Of a DNA stretch of 64,000 nt, positions 7,996 through 16,921 are shown one piece after another. How positions within the stretch are numbered: position 1 is the first letter of the stretch; each line of letters opens with the position of its first letter. The stretch spans positions 393,896 through 457,895 of the forward strand of contig NZ_ML123050.1 of the NCBI RefSeq assembly GCF_003846175.1, read 5' to 3'. The position numbers were made by a program, and so were the translations under genes. The stretch comes from Streptomyces sp. ADI95-17 (GTDB lineage: Bacteria > Actinomycetota > Actinomycetes > Streptomycetales > Streptomycetaceae). Under the pieces are notes generated by a model. It searched no databases. It saw nothing but the letters and a program-made list of their open reading frames with translations, and was not told the origin of the DNA.

Positions 7996-9552
7996 TCAGT
8001 GGACCGTGACGTCCCCGACGACCAGCCAGCCGCCTACGGTGGCCTCCTTCGCGGCGAGTTCGATACCCGGGGCGTTGCCCCGCGTGGTGTCGACGATCGC
8101 CACCCCCCACCGGTAGCCGCCCTTCGCCACCCCGGCCAGGCGCGCTCGGAAGATGTGGCTCACCACGGCTCCCTTGCGCCATGCGGACGGATCTGAGCCG
8201 CTGTCGACGTAGATGTGTGCGGCGGTGCCGTCCGCTCTCAGCAGGGCCACGGCGGGCCGGTACTTGTTCTTCCACTGGGGCAGGTCGTTGGGCAGATTGG
8301 CCCAGCCGAGGTTGGCCCAATCGTGGCGCACCTCGGCGGTGGCGCCGGCGACGACGTGCGCCGGTGCCTTCACCGTCGTCGGGTACAGGCGGTATCCGGC
8401 TTCGGCGACGACCTTTTTCACCAGGTCGAAGCTGCCGGTGAACCAGGACAGGGTCTCGCCGTTCCGGAAGTCCAGTGCGTTGACGTGGGCCTCCGCGGAG
8501 TCGTCGAACTCTCCGTTCCGGACGTCGGCGACGGTCTCGTACCCTCGCGGGTCGACGGTGTAGTTGTGCTGTGTCGTCACCCAGCCGCCTTCCATCAGGA
8601 TCGGCCGCCGGTAGCGCCACTTCTCGGCGTAGGCGCGTTCCCAGTCCCCGTAGTAGGTGGTCATGCCGAACGCGTCGTGCCGCAGCATGAATCCCCGGTC
8701 CACGGCGATGTCCAGCAGCCGCTCGCTGTCCGCGTCCGGTGCGCCCCAGTCCTTCTCTGCGCCGATGAGCCGGTGGTAGTTGATGGCGAGCGGGACGCGG
8801 GTGAACGCGTCCGCGTACAGGTCCACGACCCAGCGCAGCACCGACTCGCGGTTCGCGTAGTCGACGTACCTCATGGAGTGGCCCTCGCCCCACTTGCCCA
8901 GGCCGTAGCCGTCGATGAAGTCGACGGTGCCGGGGTCGTCGAACCGCTGCGCGAACGCCCGTACGAAAGCGGCGTACTTCGCCTGGAACACCGGGTCGTC
9001 CGGGTAGGGGGACCACACGGTCCTGCTGCCCGTCCGTGTCTCGTAGCCGGCCGCCCCGGCGTCCCGTACGAAGTCCGGTGTGAAGCCGTACGACTTGTCG
9101 CGGCTGTCCACGACGACCCTGAACGCCAGCCGCAGCCCACGCTCCTGGGCGGTGGCGATCGCGGCCTTCAGGTCCTTGTCGGTGTCCCAGCCGTAGACGC
9201 CCTCCGCCGGCTCCAGCCGCGACCAGGCGATCCGCAGGTAGAACGTCGAGGCGTAGTCCGACGCGCGGACGGTGCCTTCGACACCGGGAACGCTGATGGC
9301 GTCGCGTGACGTCCAGAAGTCGTCGGGGAACGAGGTGTCACCGTAGAGCACCCAACCGTTGAGCGGGTTGCGCAGGACCGTCGAGCGGTCGGCGGTGAAC
9401 GCCTTCGTCACCGCCGACCGCGCGTGCCCGGCGCCGGCCGGTCCGTGCGGGCTCGCGGCCTCGGCTCCGGGGAGCGCGACGACCGATGTGCCCACCGCCA
9501 GTCCCAGCCCAAGTGCGGTTCTGCGGCTGATCTTTCGCATGGGGGCAGCCAT
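7996..9552 (-). CDS. Secreted glycoside hydrolase-like protein (DUF4832 type)
   Basis: 518 residues. ATG at 9552 has GGAGGAG seven bases upstream, better than the in-frame start eight codons earlier. The N-terminus MRKISRRTALGLGLAVG is a twin-arginine signal, cut probably after GAEA. The body has a (beta/alpha)8-like N-part: STVLRNPLNGWVLYGD, FYLRIAWSRLEPAEGVYGWD (typical of GH42/GH5-like barrels), LRLAFRVVV, VDFIDGYGLGKWGEGHS, and Glu in LMEGGWVTTQHN. The C-terminal domain from about residue 390 (LYPTTVKAPAHVVAG, WANLGWANLP) matches the beta-sandwich of DUF4832 proteins. Exported, folded before export, likely acting on a plant or microbial glycan; substrate unknown. Confidence 0.8.
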   Translation of the reverse strand: MAAPMRKISRRTALGLGLAVGTSVVALPGAEAASPHGPAGAGHARSAVTKAFTADRSTVLRNPLNGWVLYGDTSFPDDFWTSRDAISVPGVEGTVRASDYASTFYLRIAWSRLEPAEGVYGWDTDKDLKAAIATAQERGLRLAFRVVVDSRDKSYGFTPDFVRDAGAAGYETRTGSRTVWSPYPDDPVFQAKYAAFVRAFAQRFDDPGTVDFIDGYGLGKWGEGHSMRYVDYANRESVLRWVVDLYADAFTRVPLAINYHRLIGAEKDWGAPDADSERLLDIAVDRGFMLRHDAFGMTTYYGDWERAYAEKWRYRRPILMEGGWVTTQHNYTVDPRGYETVADVRNGEFDDSAEAHVNALDFRNGETLSWFTGSFDLVKKVVAEAGYRLYPTTVKAPAHVVAGATAEVRHDWANLGWANLPNDLPQWKNKYRPAVALLRADGTAAHIYVDSGSDPSAWRKGAVVSHIFRARLAGVAKGGYRWGVAIVDTTRGNAPGIELAAKEATVGGWLVVGDVTVH

Positions 9553-9635
9553 GGGCCCTCTCCTCCGGAGAAACACGCGTTCGCGCTGTCACACGGAAGA
9601 CTGCCCGGAACCGATGTACGCGACAAGGCCACGTC

Positions 9636-9657
9636 GTCGATCGCACATCGATCGCAC
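9636..9657. promoter_or_regulatory. Tandem 11-bp repeat upstream of glycosidase gene
   Basis: Two head-to-tail copies of TCGATCGCACA at 9636-9646 and 9647-9657, about 85 bases before the glycosidase start. Within them CGATCG-N5-CGATCG also forms a dyad. Position and dyad suggest a regulator-binding site, for example for a LacI- or GntR-type repressor, but no regulator gene is adjacent. Confidence 0.4.
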
Positions 9658-9717
9658 ATGAGGATGCGGCGAAGGAGTCCGGAACCGGTCGGCGCCCGGC
9701 TTGTTTCGGGCTTCGTC

Positions 9718-10824
9718 TCAAGCGCCCGGCTCGGGAGGGAGTGCGGTGCACCGCTCCGGGCCGCCGATGATCACGGCGCCCCGGAAGCCGTCCGGCGAGA
9801 TCGTCGACATCGCATCGAGTGACGGGGGCGGTACGGGCAACAGGTGGGCATCGACCCAGGTGTCACCCGCGGCGGTGTTGGTCCATGGGTCCTCGATCAC
9901 GACGGCGCCCGGTACGGCGCCGTGGCAGAGCACCCAGTGCGGTACGTCGAAGCCCTGCATCTCGGCGAGCGAGACCAGGAGCAGCACGTGCTCCCGTCGG
10001 CCGAGCGCGCTCCGGATCGCCGTCATGGACAGATGATGTGAGTCGATAGGGACACCGACCCGTCCGGCTTCCGCCCGCGACGTCTCCTGGAGCACGGCGC
10101 GCCACTCCTGTTCGTCCTGCGGGTAGTGGCCGAGCAGGACGGGCCGGTCCACATCGAGGAGAACGGTGACCGGGGACGACGGCCACGCCCGGCGCACGGC
10201 GACGCCCAGTCCGACGGGTTCGCACGCGGGGAAGTTCGTCGCGTCGCGCCACAGTGTCAGCTCCGCCCGGCGGTCAAGCGATTCCCGCGGCAGCCGCCCC
10301 GCATGCGCCTGCGCGACCAGGGCTGTGACGGCGCCGCATGTGAAGTGTGTCGTCTGCCCGTAGTACGGGGGCTCGTCGACCGCGTCGTCGTGCAGCCAGC
10401 GCACGTGGCCGGTGCCGGGCCCGCTCGCCTCCTCCGCATGCGTGAGCGGAGCACTCAACGGGACGAAGCCAGCAGTGGCGGCGGCCTCGGGGGTCACCGT
10501 CCACCCTTCCCACTTGACCTGCACGAGCTCGCGGTCGCGTGCGTGGGCGACCACGGCTTCGACGGCCGCCGGCACGTCGCCGACGGCATCGACGATCTTC
10601 AGATAGGCCGTGTGCGGGCGGGCCGTCACGAGCGCGGCGGCAGCCCAGTCCTCGCCGTCGTCGCCCACCACGGCCACGATGTGAGGGTCGTGGGCGGAGC
10701 GGTCGACCGCACGCCAGCGTTCCAGTACGTCATGGTGTCCGAGCCGCTCCAACCGGGCCGGCAGCGCGGCGGGGTCGAACGGGACGACGGTGCTCTTCAC
10801 GAGCGTGTCCTGATGGGGCGGCAT
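9718..10824 (-). CDS. Peptidase C39-like family protein (DUF3335 type)
   Basis: 368 residues from the ATG at 10824, which has AAGGAG nine bases upstream; longer in-frame starts lack this. The N-terminal 190 residues contain a GNAT-like segment (DPHIVAVVGDDGEDWAAAAL, GHVRWLHDDA). The C-terminal half starts with YYGQTTHFTCGAVTALVAQA, a papain-like C39 peptidase Cys motif, and continues with a His in VPHWVLCHGAVPGAV and Asp in VIEDPWTNTAAGDTW, completing a likely Cys-His-Asp triad. Cytoplasmic, no signal peptide. It lies 77 bases after the permease gene on the same strand, so it may have been part of the siderophore-import operon; its substrate is not known. Confidence 0.75.
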   Translation of the reverse strand: MPPHQDTLVKSTVVPFDPAALPARLERLGHHDVLERWRAVDRSAHDPHIVAVVGDDGEDWAAAALVTARPHTAYLKIVDAVGDVPAAVEAVVAHARDRELVQVKWEGWTVTPEAAATAGFVPLSAPLTHAEEASGPGTGHVRWLHDDAVDEPPYYGQTTHFTCGAVTALVAQAHAGRLPRESLDRRAELTLWRDATNFPACEPVGLGVAVRRAWPSSPVTVLLDVDRPVLLGHYPQDEQEWRAVLQETSRAEAGRVGVPIDSHHLSMTAIRSALGRREHVLLLVSLAEMQGFDVPHWVLCHGAVPGAVVIEDPWTNTAAGDTWVDAHLLPVPPPSLDAMSTISPDGFRGAVIIGGPERCTALPPEPGA

Positions 10825-10901
10825 TCCAGCACTCCTTGGTGGGGCGGGGGGGGCGACGGGCGGGGCGTCGGCAACCCCGGAACCGGGCTGGGCGTCCGGC
10901 G

Positions 10902-13114
10902 TCATGCGCGCGACCTTCGGAGCACCCAGATGAAGTACGGCGCCCCGACCAGGGAAATCATCAGGCCCGCCGGCATCTGGGCAGGTGCGACGACCGTGCG
11001 GCCGAGGGCGTCGGCCACGCAGACCAGCAGTCCGCCCAGCAGCATCGAGACCGGGATCACGCGGCCGTGCCTGGCGCCCACCAGCGACCGGGCGAGGTGC
11101 GGGGCGACGAGCCCCACGAAGCCGACGACGCCGACGGCGATCACGCTGAGCGCCGCGAGCACCGCGGCGATCGCCAGTGCGGCGAATCGTGTGCGTTCCG
11201 GCCTGACGCCGACCACGCGCGGGGTGTCCTCGTCGACGGCGAGCAGATCGAGCCGGTGTCGCATGCCGAGCAGCACGGGGAGCGCGAGCGCCAGCGCTGC
11301 CGCGACCGGTACGACGTCGGGCAGCGTGCGCCCGTAGGTCGTGCCGGAGAGCCAGGTGAAGATCCGGGGGGGGTGTTCCACGGGTCGGTGCGCAGCAGGA
11401 GGAAGGTGGTGATGGAGCTGAGGCCGTACCCGCAGCCGATGCCGATGAGTACGAACCGGTCGGGCAGGAAGCCGCCGCGCCAGGCCAGCAGGGCGATCAC
11501 CCCGAACGTGGCGAGCCCCGTCGCCACCGCCGCGGCGATGAGCATCGGCCGCCCGCCGGACAGGCCCGATGTCACGATGCTCACTGCCCCCAGCCCGGCA
11601 CCCGCCGTGATGCCGAGCACGCCCGGCTCCGCCAACGGGTTGCGGACCGCGCTCTGCACGACACATCCGGACAGTCCGAGCGCCGCGCCGGCGAGCACCG
11701 CGGCGACCACGCGTGGGACCCGGTCGTCGAGCGCCTGGCCGATCAGGTCCGGGGCAGTTCCCCGGCCCCAGAGCACGATGTCCCCCGTCCGCAGCCAGAG
11801 GCTCCCCGCGAGGGTCGCCACCAGGACCGCCGCTGCCAGGAGCACCACCGCGCCGGTCACAACGAGAAGGAACGACCGGCGCGACCGTGTGGCGACCCGC
11901 GCGCGCGGCGGTTGCCGGAGCCCGCCCGTGTCGCGCAGGCGGAGCGCGAGGACCACGATCACAACGGCGCCGAGCAGCGCCGTCGGTACGCCCGTGGGAA
12001 TGGAGGCGGCTTCGCCGGCACCCTGCACCGCGCGCAGGGACGCGTCCGCGAGCAGGATGAGCAATGCGCCGAGCAGCCCGGACGCGGGCACCATCAGGAG
12101 GTGCCGGCGCAGTGCCCGGACCCGGCCCGCGATCAGGCGGGCCAGGACGGGGGCGCCGAGTCCGACGAAGGCGATCGGACCCGCGAGCGTCACCGACGTG
12201 CTGGTCAGGAGCACCGCGCAGAACACGGCGATCACCCGGGTGGTACGGATCGGCACGCCGAGGGAGGACGCGGCGTCGTCGCCGAGGCCCATCACGTCCA
12301 GCTTCCTGGACAGCGCCAGGGCGACGCACAACACCACGGCCATGAGGGGGAAGGCACGTACCGACGCGTCGATGTTCAGTTGTGCGAGCGAGCCGCTTCC
12401 CCAGGCGAACAGGCCGGTCGTGTTCTGTTCGAACAGGATGAGCAGCATCGCGGTCGCCGAGTCCAGGGCCATCGCCATCGCCGATCCGGCGAGGATGAGG
12501 CGCGTGCCCGTGGTGCCCGCGGCCCGGCCCGCGAGGGCCAGCACGAGCGCCGCCGCGAGCAGGCCGCCGGCGAAGGCGACGGCGCCCGACGCCCACAGAG
12601 GGACGGTGAGACCGAAGGCCGCGACGAGGGAGAGCGTGAAGTAGGCCCCGGCCGTGACCGCGAGGGTGTCCGGGGAGGCGAGCGTGTTGCGCGTGACGGA
12701 CTGCAACAGCGCGCCGGCGGAACCGAGGGCGAAGCCCACTGCCACACCCGCGAGCAGGCGCGGCAGGCGCGATCCCGTGAAGATCTCGCCGACCGGTGCC
12801 CCGCCGCTGTGCTCCCCGTCCCCGGCGAAGTACCGCACCAGATCCCGGACGCCCACGCCCGACGTCCCTTGCGTCAGGTGCCACATGCCCACCAGGGCGA
12901 CCGCGACGAGGAGGAGCGCCAGGACGGCCGCCCCGGCGAAGCCGCGGCCGTGACCGGTGCTCGGCTGCGGTTTCCGTCCGGGGTCCGGTGCATGCGGTGT
13001 GTTCACCTCTGGCGGTGTGCCCACCCCTGGTGGTGTGTTCACCTCCGGTGGTGTGTTCACCTCCGGTGGTGTGCTCGCCTTCTGTTCTGTGTTCACTTCT
13101 TGTGCTGTGTTCAC
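10902..13114 (-). pseudogene. Double FecCD-type siderophore permease with one frameshift
   Basis: Starts with GTG at 13114, overlapping the binding-protein stop as GTGA. Two consecutive FecCD/BtuC domains are fused (FhuB-like): the first with SRLPRLLAGVAVGFALGSAG, QSVTRNTLASPDTL and GPIAFVGLGAPVLAR, the second with RVPRVVAAVLAGAALGLSG, QSAVRNPLAEPGVLG. At 11370 a run of eight G moves the frame; the rest (RIFTWLSGTTYGRTLPD, FVGLVAPHLARSLVG, PAGLMISLVGAPYFIW) continues to TGA at 10902. Restored length is about 736 residues, usual for fused permeases. The frameshift is at a homopolymer, so it may be a sequencing error or phase variation. No ABC ATPase gene is near. Confidence 0.8.
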
Positions 13115-13121
13115 TTCTTGT
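12996..13121. repeat. Seven 18-bp tandem repeats across a gene junction
   Basis: Head-to-tail copies of GGTGTGTTCACCTCCGGT and variants fill 12996-13121. On the minus strand they encode the permease N-terminus as repeated T-P-P-E-V-N hexapeptides and include the GTGA overlap with the binding-protein gene. 18 bases keep the frame, so copy number can change without loss of the permease frame. Every copy carries GTG-AAC-like codons, each a potential GTG start. Confidence 0.85.
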
Positions 13122-13775
13122 CGAGCACGTCGACGTACGCGTCGATCGCCTGCTCACAGGAGCGCGGACCGCCCGCGCCCCACACCCGCGCCGGGAACGC
13201 GTGCGCGCGGCCTTCCTTCACGGCCGGGAGCGACTTCCAGATCGGGTTCTTCTCCAGCGCCGCGACGTATCCTCCCGCTCCTTCGTCGTTGGCGTAGAAG
13301 AGGTTGGCCTTCCCTACGGCGGTGAGTCCCTCGGCATCGGTCTGCGCGAGGCCGTAGGAGGGATCGACGCCACCGTTCCCGTGGGCCTTGTCGACGTCGT
13401 CGGTCCATGCGGGGGTCATGCCGAGCTCTTCGCCTATCGCGGTGAACAAGGCGCCCTTGCCGTAGGGGCGGACGGTGAGGTTGCCGCCCTGGAGCCATCC
13501 GTCGAAGAACAGGAAGTCCTTCGTCGGCAGACCGGCGGCGGTCACCTGTTTCTTGGCCGTGGCGAGGTGCTCGTCGAACTCCTTGAGCACCTGGTCGGCC
13601 CGTTCGGTGCGCCCCGTCGCCTTGCCGATCATGCTGAACACGTTCTGCATGTTCTTGATCGGGTCGGCCGGATCCGCCCCCAGCGTGGCCAGCACCGGCA
13701 CGCCCCGCTTCTCCAGCTTCTTGATGATCTCGTCGTCCGCCTTGAACGCCTCCACAACCACAAGGTCTGGCTATC
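13111..13775 (-). pseudogene. Iron-siderophore binding protein lacking its N-terminus
   Basis: The frame PDLVVVEAFKADDEIIKKLE through IKNMQNVFSMIGKATGRTER, FFDGWLQGGNLTV and PAVKEGRAHAFPA to DAYVDVLDKK is the C-terminal two thirds of a FepB/FhuD-like binding protein (long helix, then the C-lobe with its conserved P-x-W and Arg residues). An in-frame stop lies directly before PDLVV at about 13775 and nothing upstream encodes a lipoprotein signal or the N-lobe. About 110 residues are missing, so the product could not be exported or bind ligand normally. It precedes the permease with a 4-base overlap. Confidence 0.78.
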
Positions 13776-13877
13776 GAGGCCGCACACCCCCGCTGCCCGG
13801 ACGAAGGGCCGGACTGCCGCCGCGACAGGTGTGAGGGACGACCACTCACGACGGCAGCGTTGATCTCATGCGGACCG

Positions 13878-14282
13878 TCAGCCCTGAGTGGCACCAGGGT
13901 CCTGCCCGGCGAAGCGACGCCGTGCGGCCTCGATCTCGTCCAGGTAGCGACGGGTCCAGGCGCACATCCCGTTGACCGTTTCCCGCAGCGCCTCGCCCGC
14001 CTCGGTGAGGCGGTACTCCACGCGGGGCGGCACCGTGGCGTACACGGTTCTGTGCACCACCCCGTCCCGTTCCAGCCCGCGCAGTGTCTGCGTGAGCATC
14101 TTGTGGCTGATGCCCTCCACCTCGGTCCGCAGTTCGGTGAACCGCAGCGTCCGCGTCCCCAGGACGTTGATGATCAGCAGGGCCCATTTGTTGGCCACCC
14201 CCGAGAAGATCTCGCGTGCCAGGGAATCGGCACGCATCACGTTCGCGTCCTCGGACGCACGCCCGATCTGCTCGGTTTCCAT
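13878..14282 (-). CDS. HxlR-family winged-helix regulator
   Basis: 134 residues. The typical HxlR core is present: IFSGVANKWALLIINVLGTR, RFTELRTEVEGISHKMLTQT, LRGLERDGVVHRTVY, PPRVEYRLTEAGEAL. It binds DNA as a dimer and usually controls the divergent gene. Here that is the VOC protein gene at 14379, with 96 bases between. A short acidic N-terminus with a Cys-free sequence means no obvious redox sensor cysteine near the helix, except C113-type residue in NGMCAWTRR. Confidence 0.9.
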   Translation of the reverse strand: METEQIGRASEDANVMRADSLAREIFSGVANKWALLIINVLGTRTLRFTELRTEVEGISHKMLTQTLRGLERDGVVHRTVYATVPPRVEYRLTEAGEALRETVNGMCAWTRRYLDEIEAARRRFAGQDPGATQG

Positions 14283-14378
14283 CAGGTGCCTCTCTCACTG
14301 AAAAGTGCGTTCTTCCACGTCAGAGCCTACTCACCTACGGTTTTCGAGTAACCGGAAGAGACTATTGGGGGCGCAATC
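14283..14378. promoter_or_regulatory. Divergent promoter region of HxlR and VOC genes
   Basis: 96-bp intergenic stretch. It holds CACTGAAAAGTG (dyad CACT-N4-AGTG) and TACTC-N13-GAGTA (14330-14352 region), either of which could be the HxlR operator. The VOC start has only a weak purine tract (GGGGGCGC). Confidence 0.45.
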
Positions 14379-14756
14379 ATGACCATCCTCAAGACCTACG
14401 CACGTCTGTGGGCCGACGACCTCGACCGTGCGCTGCCACTGCTGGAGCAGCTCACCGGCGAGCAGCCCCACCTGCGGGTGACGTTCCACGCGGTCGGGCT
14501 CGGCGCGATCGGCGACTTCCTCGTCATCGCCGGGCCGGCCGAGGAACGCGCGAAGTACAGTCATGCCTCCGCCACCGTCGTCGTCGATGATCTCGACGCA
14601 CTCCAGGCGACTCTGGAGTCCGCCGACGCCACCATCAATACTCCCGCGACCGACGGGCCGACGGGGCGGTTCCTCTACGCCCGCCACGCGGACGGAGCGG
14701 GTGTCGAGTATGTCGAATGGAACGCGGAACTGGTCCGCAGGCTCATCCACGCATAG
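14379..14756 (+). CDS. VOC-superfamily (glyoxalase-like) protein
   Basis: 125 residues, one betaalphabetabetabeta pair: KTYARLWADDLDRALPLLEQ at the start, FHAVGLGAIGDFLVIAG, ATVVVDDLDALQATLES and GRFLYARHADGAGVEYVEW at the end. Spacing fits the vicinal-oxygen-chelate fold, but the metal-binding His/Glu set is incomplete, so it may bind rather than transform its ligand, as in bleomycin-resistance type proteins. Divergent from the HxlR regulator at 14282, which very probably controls it. Confidence 0.8.
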   Translation: MTILKTYARLWADDLDRALPLLEQLTGEQPHLRVTFHAVGLGAIGDFLVIAGPAEERAKYSHASATVVVDDLDALQATLESADATINTPATDGPTGRFLYARHADGAGVEYVEWNAELVRRLIHA

Positions 14757-14902
14757 AACCACCAAGTTCACTTCGATCAGGTGGAGTTGGCCTTCATGAT
14801 GGATCCGGCCTCAGACCGGCCGTGCGTCCGTTTCGGTCGCGCCGGTTGCCACTCAACGGTACGGCTGTTGCCACGCGCCGGTCCGGACGGACGGTCCGGC
14901 TG

Positions 14903-16009
14903 TCAATCGGCAAGAGCCGCGTCGACGAGCGCCTTGATGTACGGGAGGTCATTGCCGGCCCCCGTCGGGTTCAGCGAGTACACCATCCGGTGTCCGAGGT
15001 CGTGGGTGGCGAAGAACCCGTTGTCCCAGCCGGGCCGGGAACCTGTCTTGCCCCATACGTACTCGCCACTCGAGAGCCGGTAGCGCATGAGCCCGCCGAT
15101 GCTGTAGCAGGCCGTCCGACCGAAGCAGTTCGTATTGGTGGCAGCGCTCTTCACCCTCGGCACGGCGAACACCAACCTCTGCTGGGCGGGCGGGAGCAGG
15201 CGGCCCCGGAACAGCGCGGTGATGAAGCGGTCCTGGTCGGCTGCGGTGGAGATCATGCCGCCCTCCGCCCACGGGTACGGACTCTGCTCGGTCACGTCCT
15301 GCCCGTCCACGTATACCTGTGCGTGGGGCGAGGGGATCGTCGGGTCGTCGGGGGCGGGCAGGCTGGTGTGGCGCAGGCGCAGCGGCCGGATGATCCTGCG
15401 CTCCAGTTCGTCGGCGAAGGAGTGGCCGGTGACCTTCTCGACGATCAGGCCGAGAACGAACGAATTGAGCCCGTTGTACTGCTGCACGGATCCCGGTGCG
15501 GGCGGCGCGTCGGTGGCTTCGGCGAACGAGTCACGCAGGAAGTCTTCGGGCGTCACGGACTTGAGCTGCCATCCGGGGCCGTCGGCCGGGCCGGGGGTCG
15601 GGGCAGGCTTGGGCAGACCGCTGGTGTGGTCGAGGAGCTGGCGCACGGTGACGCGGTGGTACGCCTTGGGCAGCACCTCGGGGAGGTACCGTCGCGCCGG
15701 TGCGTCGAGGCCGATCCGGTGTTCGGCGACGAGTTGAAGCACCACCGTACTGGTGAACGCTTTGGTGACACTGCCGATCCGGAAATGCGCGTCGGCGCTG
15801 ACCGGTCCGGCAGTGGCGCCCACGCCGTCCTGCCTGATCAGCGCGCCCGCAACGATGTCGTCGGGCAAGTGGTCGAGGATGTCCTGGACGGTGGGGTTCG
15901 CGGACGCCGGAGTGCTGGAAGCAGACGCGGCGGCGACCGAGGGCAGCACCGCGCCCGCCGTGAGTGCGGTGGCCAGGGTGAGGGTGGTGACGGCGAGACG
16001 GATACGCAT
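14903..16009 (-). CDS. Secreted serine hydrolase (class C beta-lactamase/DD-peptidase fold)
   Basis: 368 residues with a Sec signal peptide (RIRLAVTTLTLATALTAGAV, Ala-rich cleavage site). The active-site S-x-x-K is SVTK in FRIGSVTKAFTSTVV; the Y-x-N box is YNG in QQYNGLNSFVLG; the third box is the KTG in VWGKTGSRPGWDNGF. LLDHTSGLPKP is the family's conserved loop. Acts outside the membrane on D-Ala-D-Ala-like or ester bonds; typical annotations are D-alanyl-D-alanine carboxypeptidase or esterase. Convergent with the VOC gene. Confidence 0.9.
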   Translation of the reverse strand: MRIRLAVTTLTLATALTAGAVLPSVAAASASSTPASANPTVQDILDHLPDDIVAGALIRQDGVGATAGPVSADAHFRIGSVTKAFTSTVVLQLVAEHRIGLDAPARRYLPEVLPKAYHRVTVRQLLDHTSGLPKPAPTPGPADGPGWQLKSVTPEDFLRDSFAEATDAPPAPGSVQQYNGLNSFVLGLIVEKVTGHSFADELERRIIRPLRLRHTSLPAPDDPTIPSPHAQVYVDGQDVTEQSPYPWAEGGMISTAADQDRFITALFRGRLLPPAQQRLVFAVPRVKSAATNTNCFGRTACYSIGGLMRYRLSSGEYVWGKTGSRPGWDNGFFATHDLGHRMVYSLNPTGAGNDLPYIKALVDAALAD

Positions 16010-16261
16010 CGAGGTTCCTCCGGAGCGGCACTGGTGCTTGGCTACGTCGCCGACTCTGCTGCGTGCAGCGGTCCTTGCCCATCAGTGATCACCCTGATCA
16101 CAACCCTGAACGGCCCCCGACGGACGCGACCCGGGTGCTGCCACCGCAGCACGCCAGGCAGGCCGGATCACGGGTGCAGCAGCCTCGGAAGCAAGTGCCC
16201 CCGTGAGTGCGGCTGGTGAGGCGGGGCAGTGGGCCCCCGGCTGCACCGATACGGTAACCGC

Positions 16262-16411
16262 GTGGATATGAACGAACGACTGCTTCACGCCTCGTCGTTC
16301 GGCGCGGCGGCGATCGCGTACGACGAGCAACGTCCGGATTACGCCCAGGCCGCGGTGCGTTGGGCGCTCAGGCCCGCGCCCGGCCCGCGCGTGCTCGACC
16401 TCGATCGATGA
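16262..16411 (+). pseudogene. N-terminal stub of a SAM-dependent methyltransferase
   Basis: GTG at 16262 or ATG at 16268 begins MNERLLHASSFGAAAIAYDE, RPDYAQAAVRWAL, PAPGPRVLDLD and then TGA at 16409-16411. The sequence up to V-L-D-L is the start of motif I of class I methyltransferases, where D-L-G-A-G-T-G would follow; instead the frame stops within four bases. The rest of the enzyme is gone and an unrelated gene lies downstream in the opposite direction. Confidence 0.65.
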
Positions 16412-16447
16412 CACACCGCCTGTCGTCCCGCACAGCCGGCGGATCGG

Positions 16448-16831
16448 TCAAGCACGTCCCAGGTTCGTGAGACACGGCCGGTCCTGGGCTGCTGCATCCA
16501 GAGCATCGGCCCGTCGTTCGAGATCGGCGGCGATGTCGTCCCAGTCGGGCCCGTGAAGGTAGAGGCTGCCCGCTGCCTCTCGCATCAGTGCCGGGTCATC
16601 GGGCCTCTGCAGGAGAGCGAGCCGATACGCGAGGTTACGGATCCGCACCGGCAGGTAGCCGTCGACCAGGTCAGGGCACAGTTCCCGCAGCATTGCCAGG
16701 ATCGCGTCGGTGTCGGCGAACGTCAGCTCCTCGATGAAGCAGGCCTCGTCGTGCTGACGGTCGCACGGTGGCGTGGGGCGGTACTCGTCACCGAACAGGC
16801 ATCGAGCGTGGTCCGTCAGGGTGGCGTGCAT
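16448..16831 (-). CDS. Hypothetical protein, 127 aa
   Basis: A soluble acidic protein with five Cys in the first 50 residues (ARCLFGDEYRPTPPCDRQHD, EACFIEEL, ELCPDL) and a helical C-terminal half (RIRNLAYRLALLQRPDDPAL, DWDDIAADLERRADALDAA). Good G/C third-position bias supports it as a gene. The Cys/His content might bind a metal, but no known finger spacing is evident. Family not recognised. Confidence 0.6.
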   Translation of the reverse strand: MHATLTDHARCLFGDEYRPTPPCDRQHDEACFIEELTFADTDAILAMLRELCPDLVDGYLPVRIRNLAYRLALLQRPDDPALMREAAGSLYLHGPDWDDIAADLERRADALDAAAQDRPCLTNLGRA

Positions 16832-16921
16832 GGATCCGAGCGTACGACGCGCTGACTTGCCGGCCTCGGCCCGGGGCGAGGCCCACGGACTGGTTGGGGA
16901 CAGGCCGTCCCCTCGCCGAGG

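Noticed and set aside
10539..12644. Long plus-strand open frame (701 codons) over the C39-like and FecCD genes
   Set aside because: It is the antisense shadow of real genes on the minus strand; its product is Arg/Pro/Ala-rich low-complexity with no motifs.
13154..13894. A 246-codon minus-strand frame in the region of the siderophore binding protein
   Set aside because: It is a +1 shadow of the binding-protein frame; only the other frame has the protein family's motifs.
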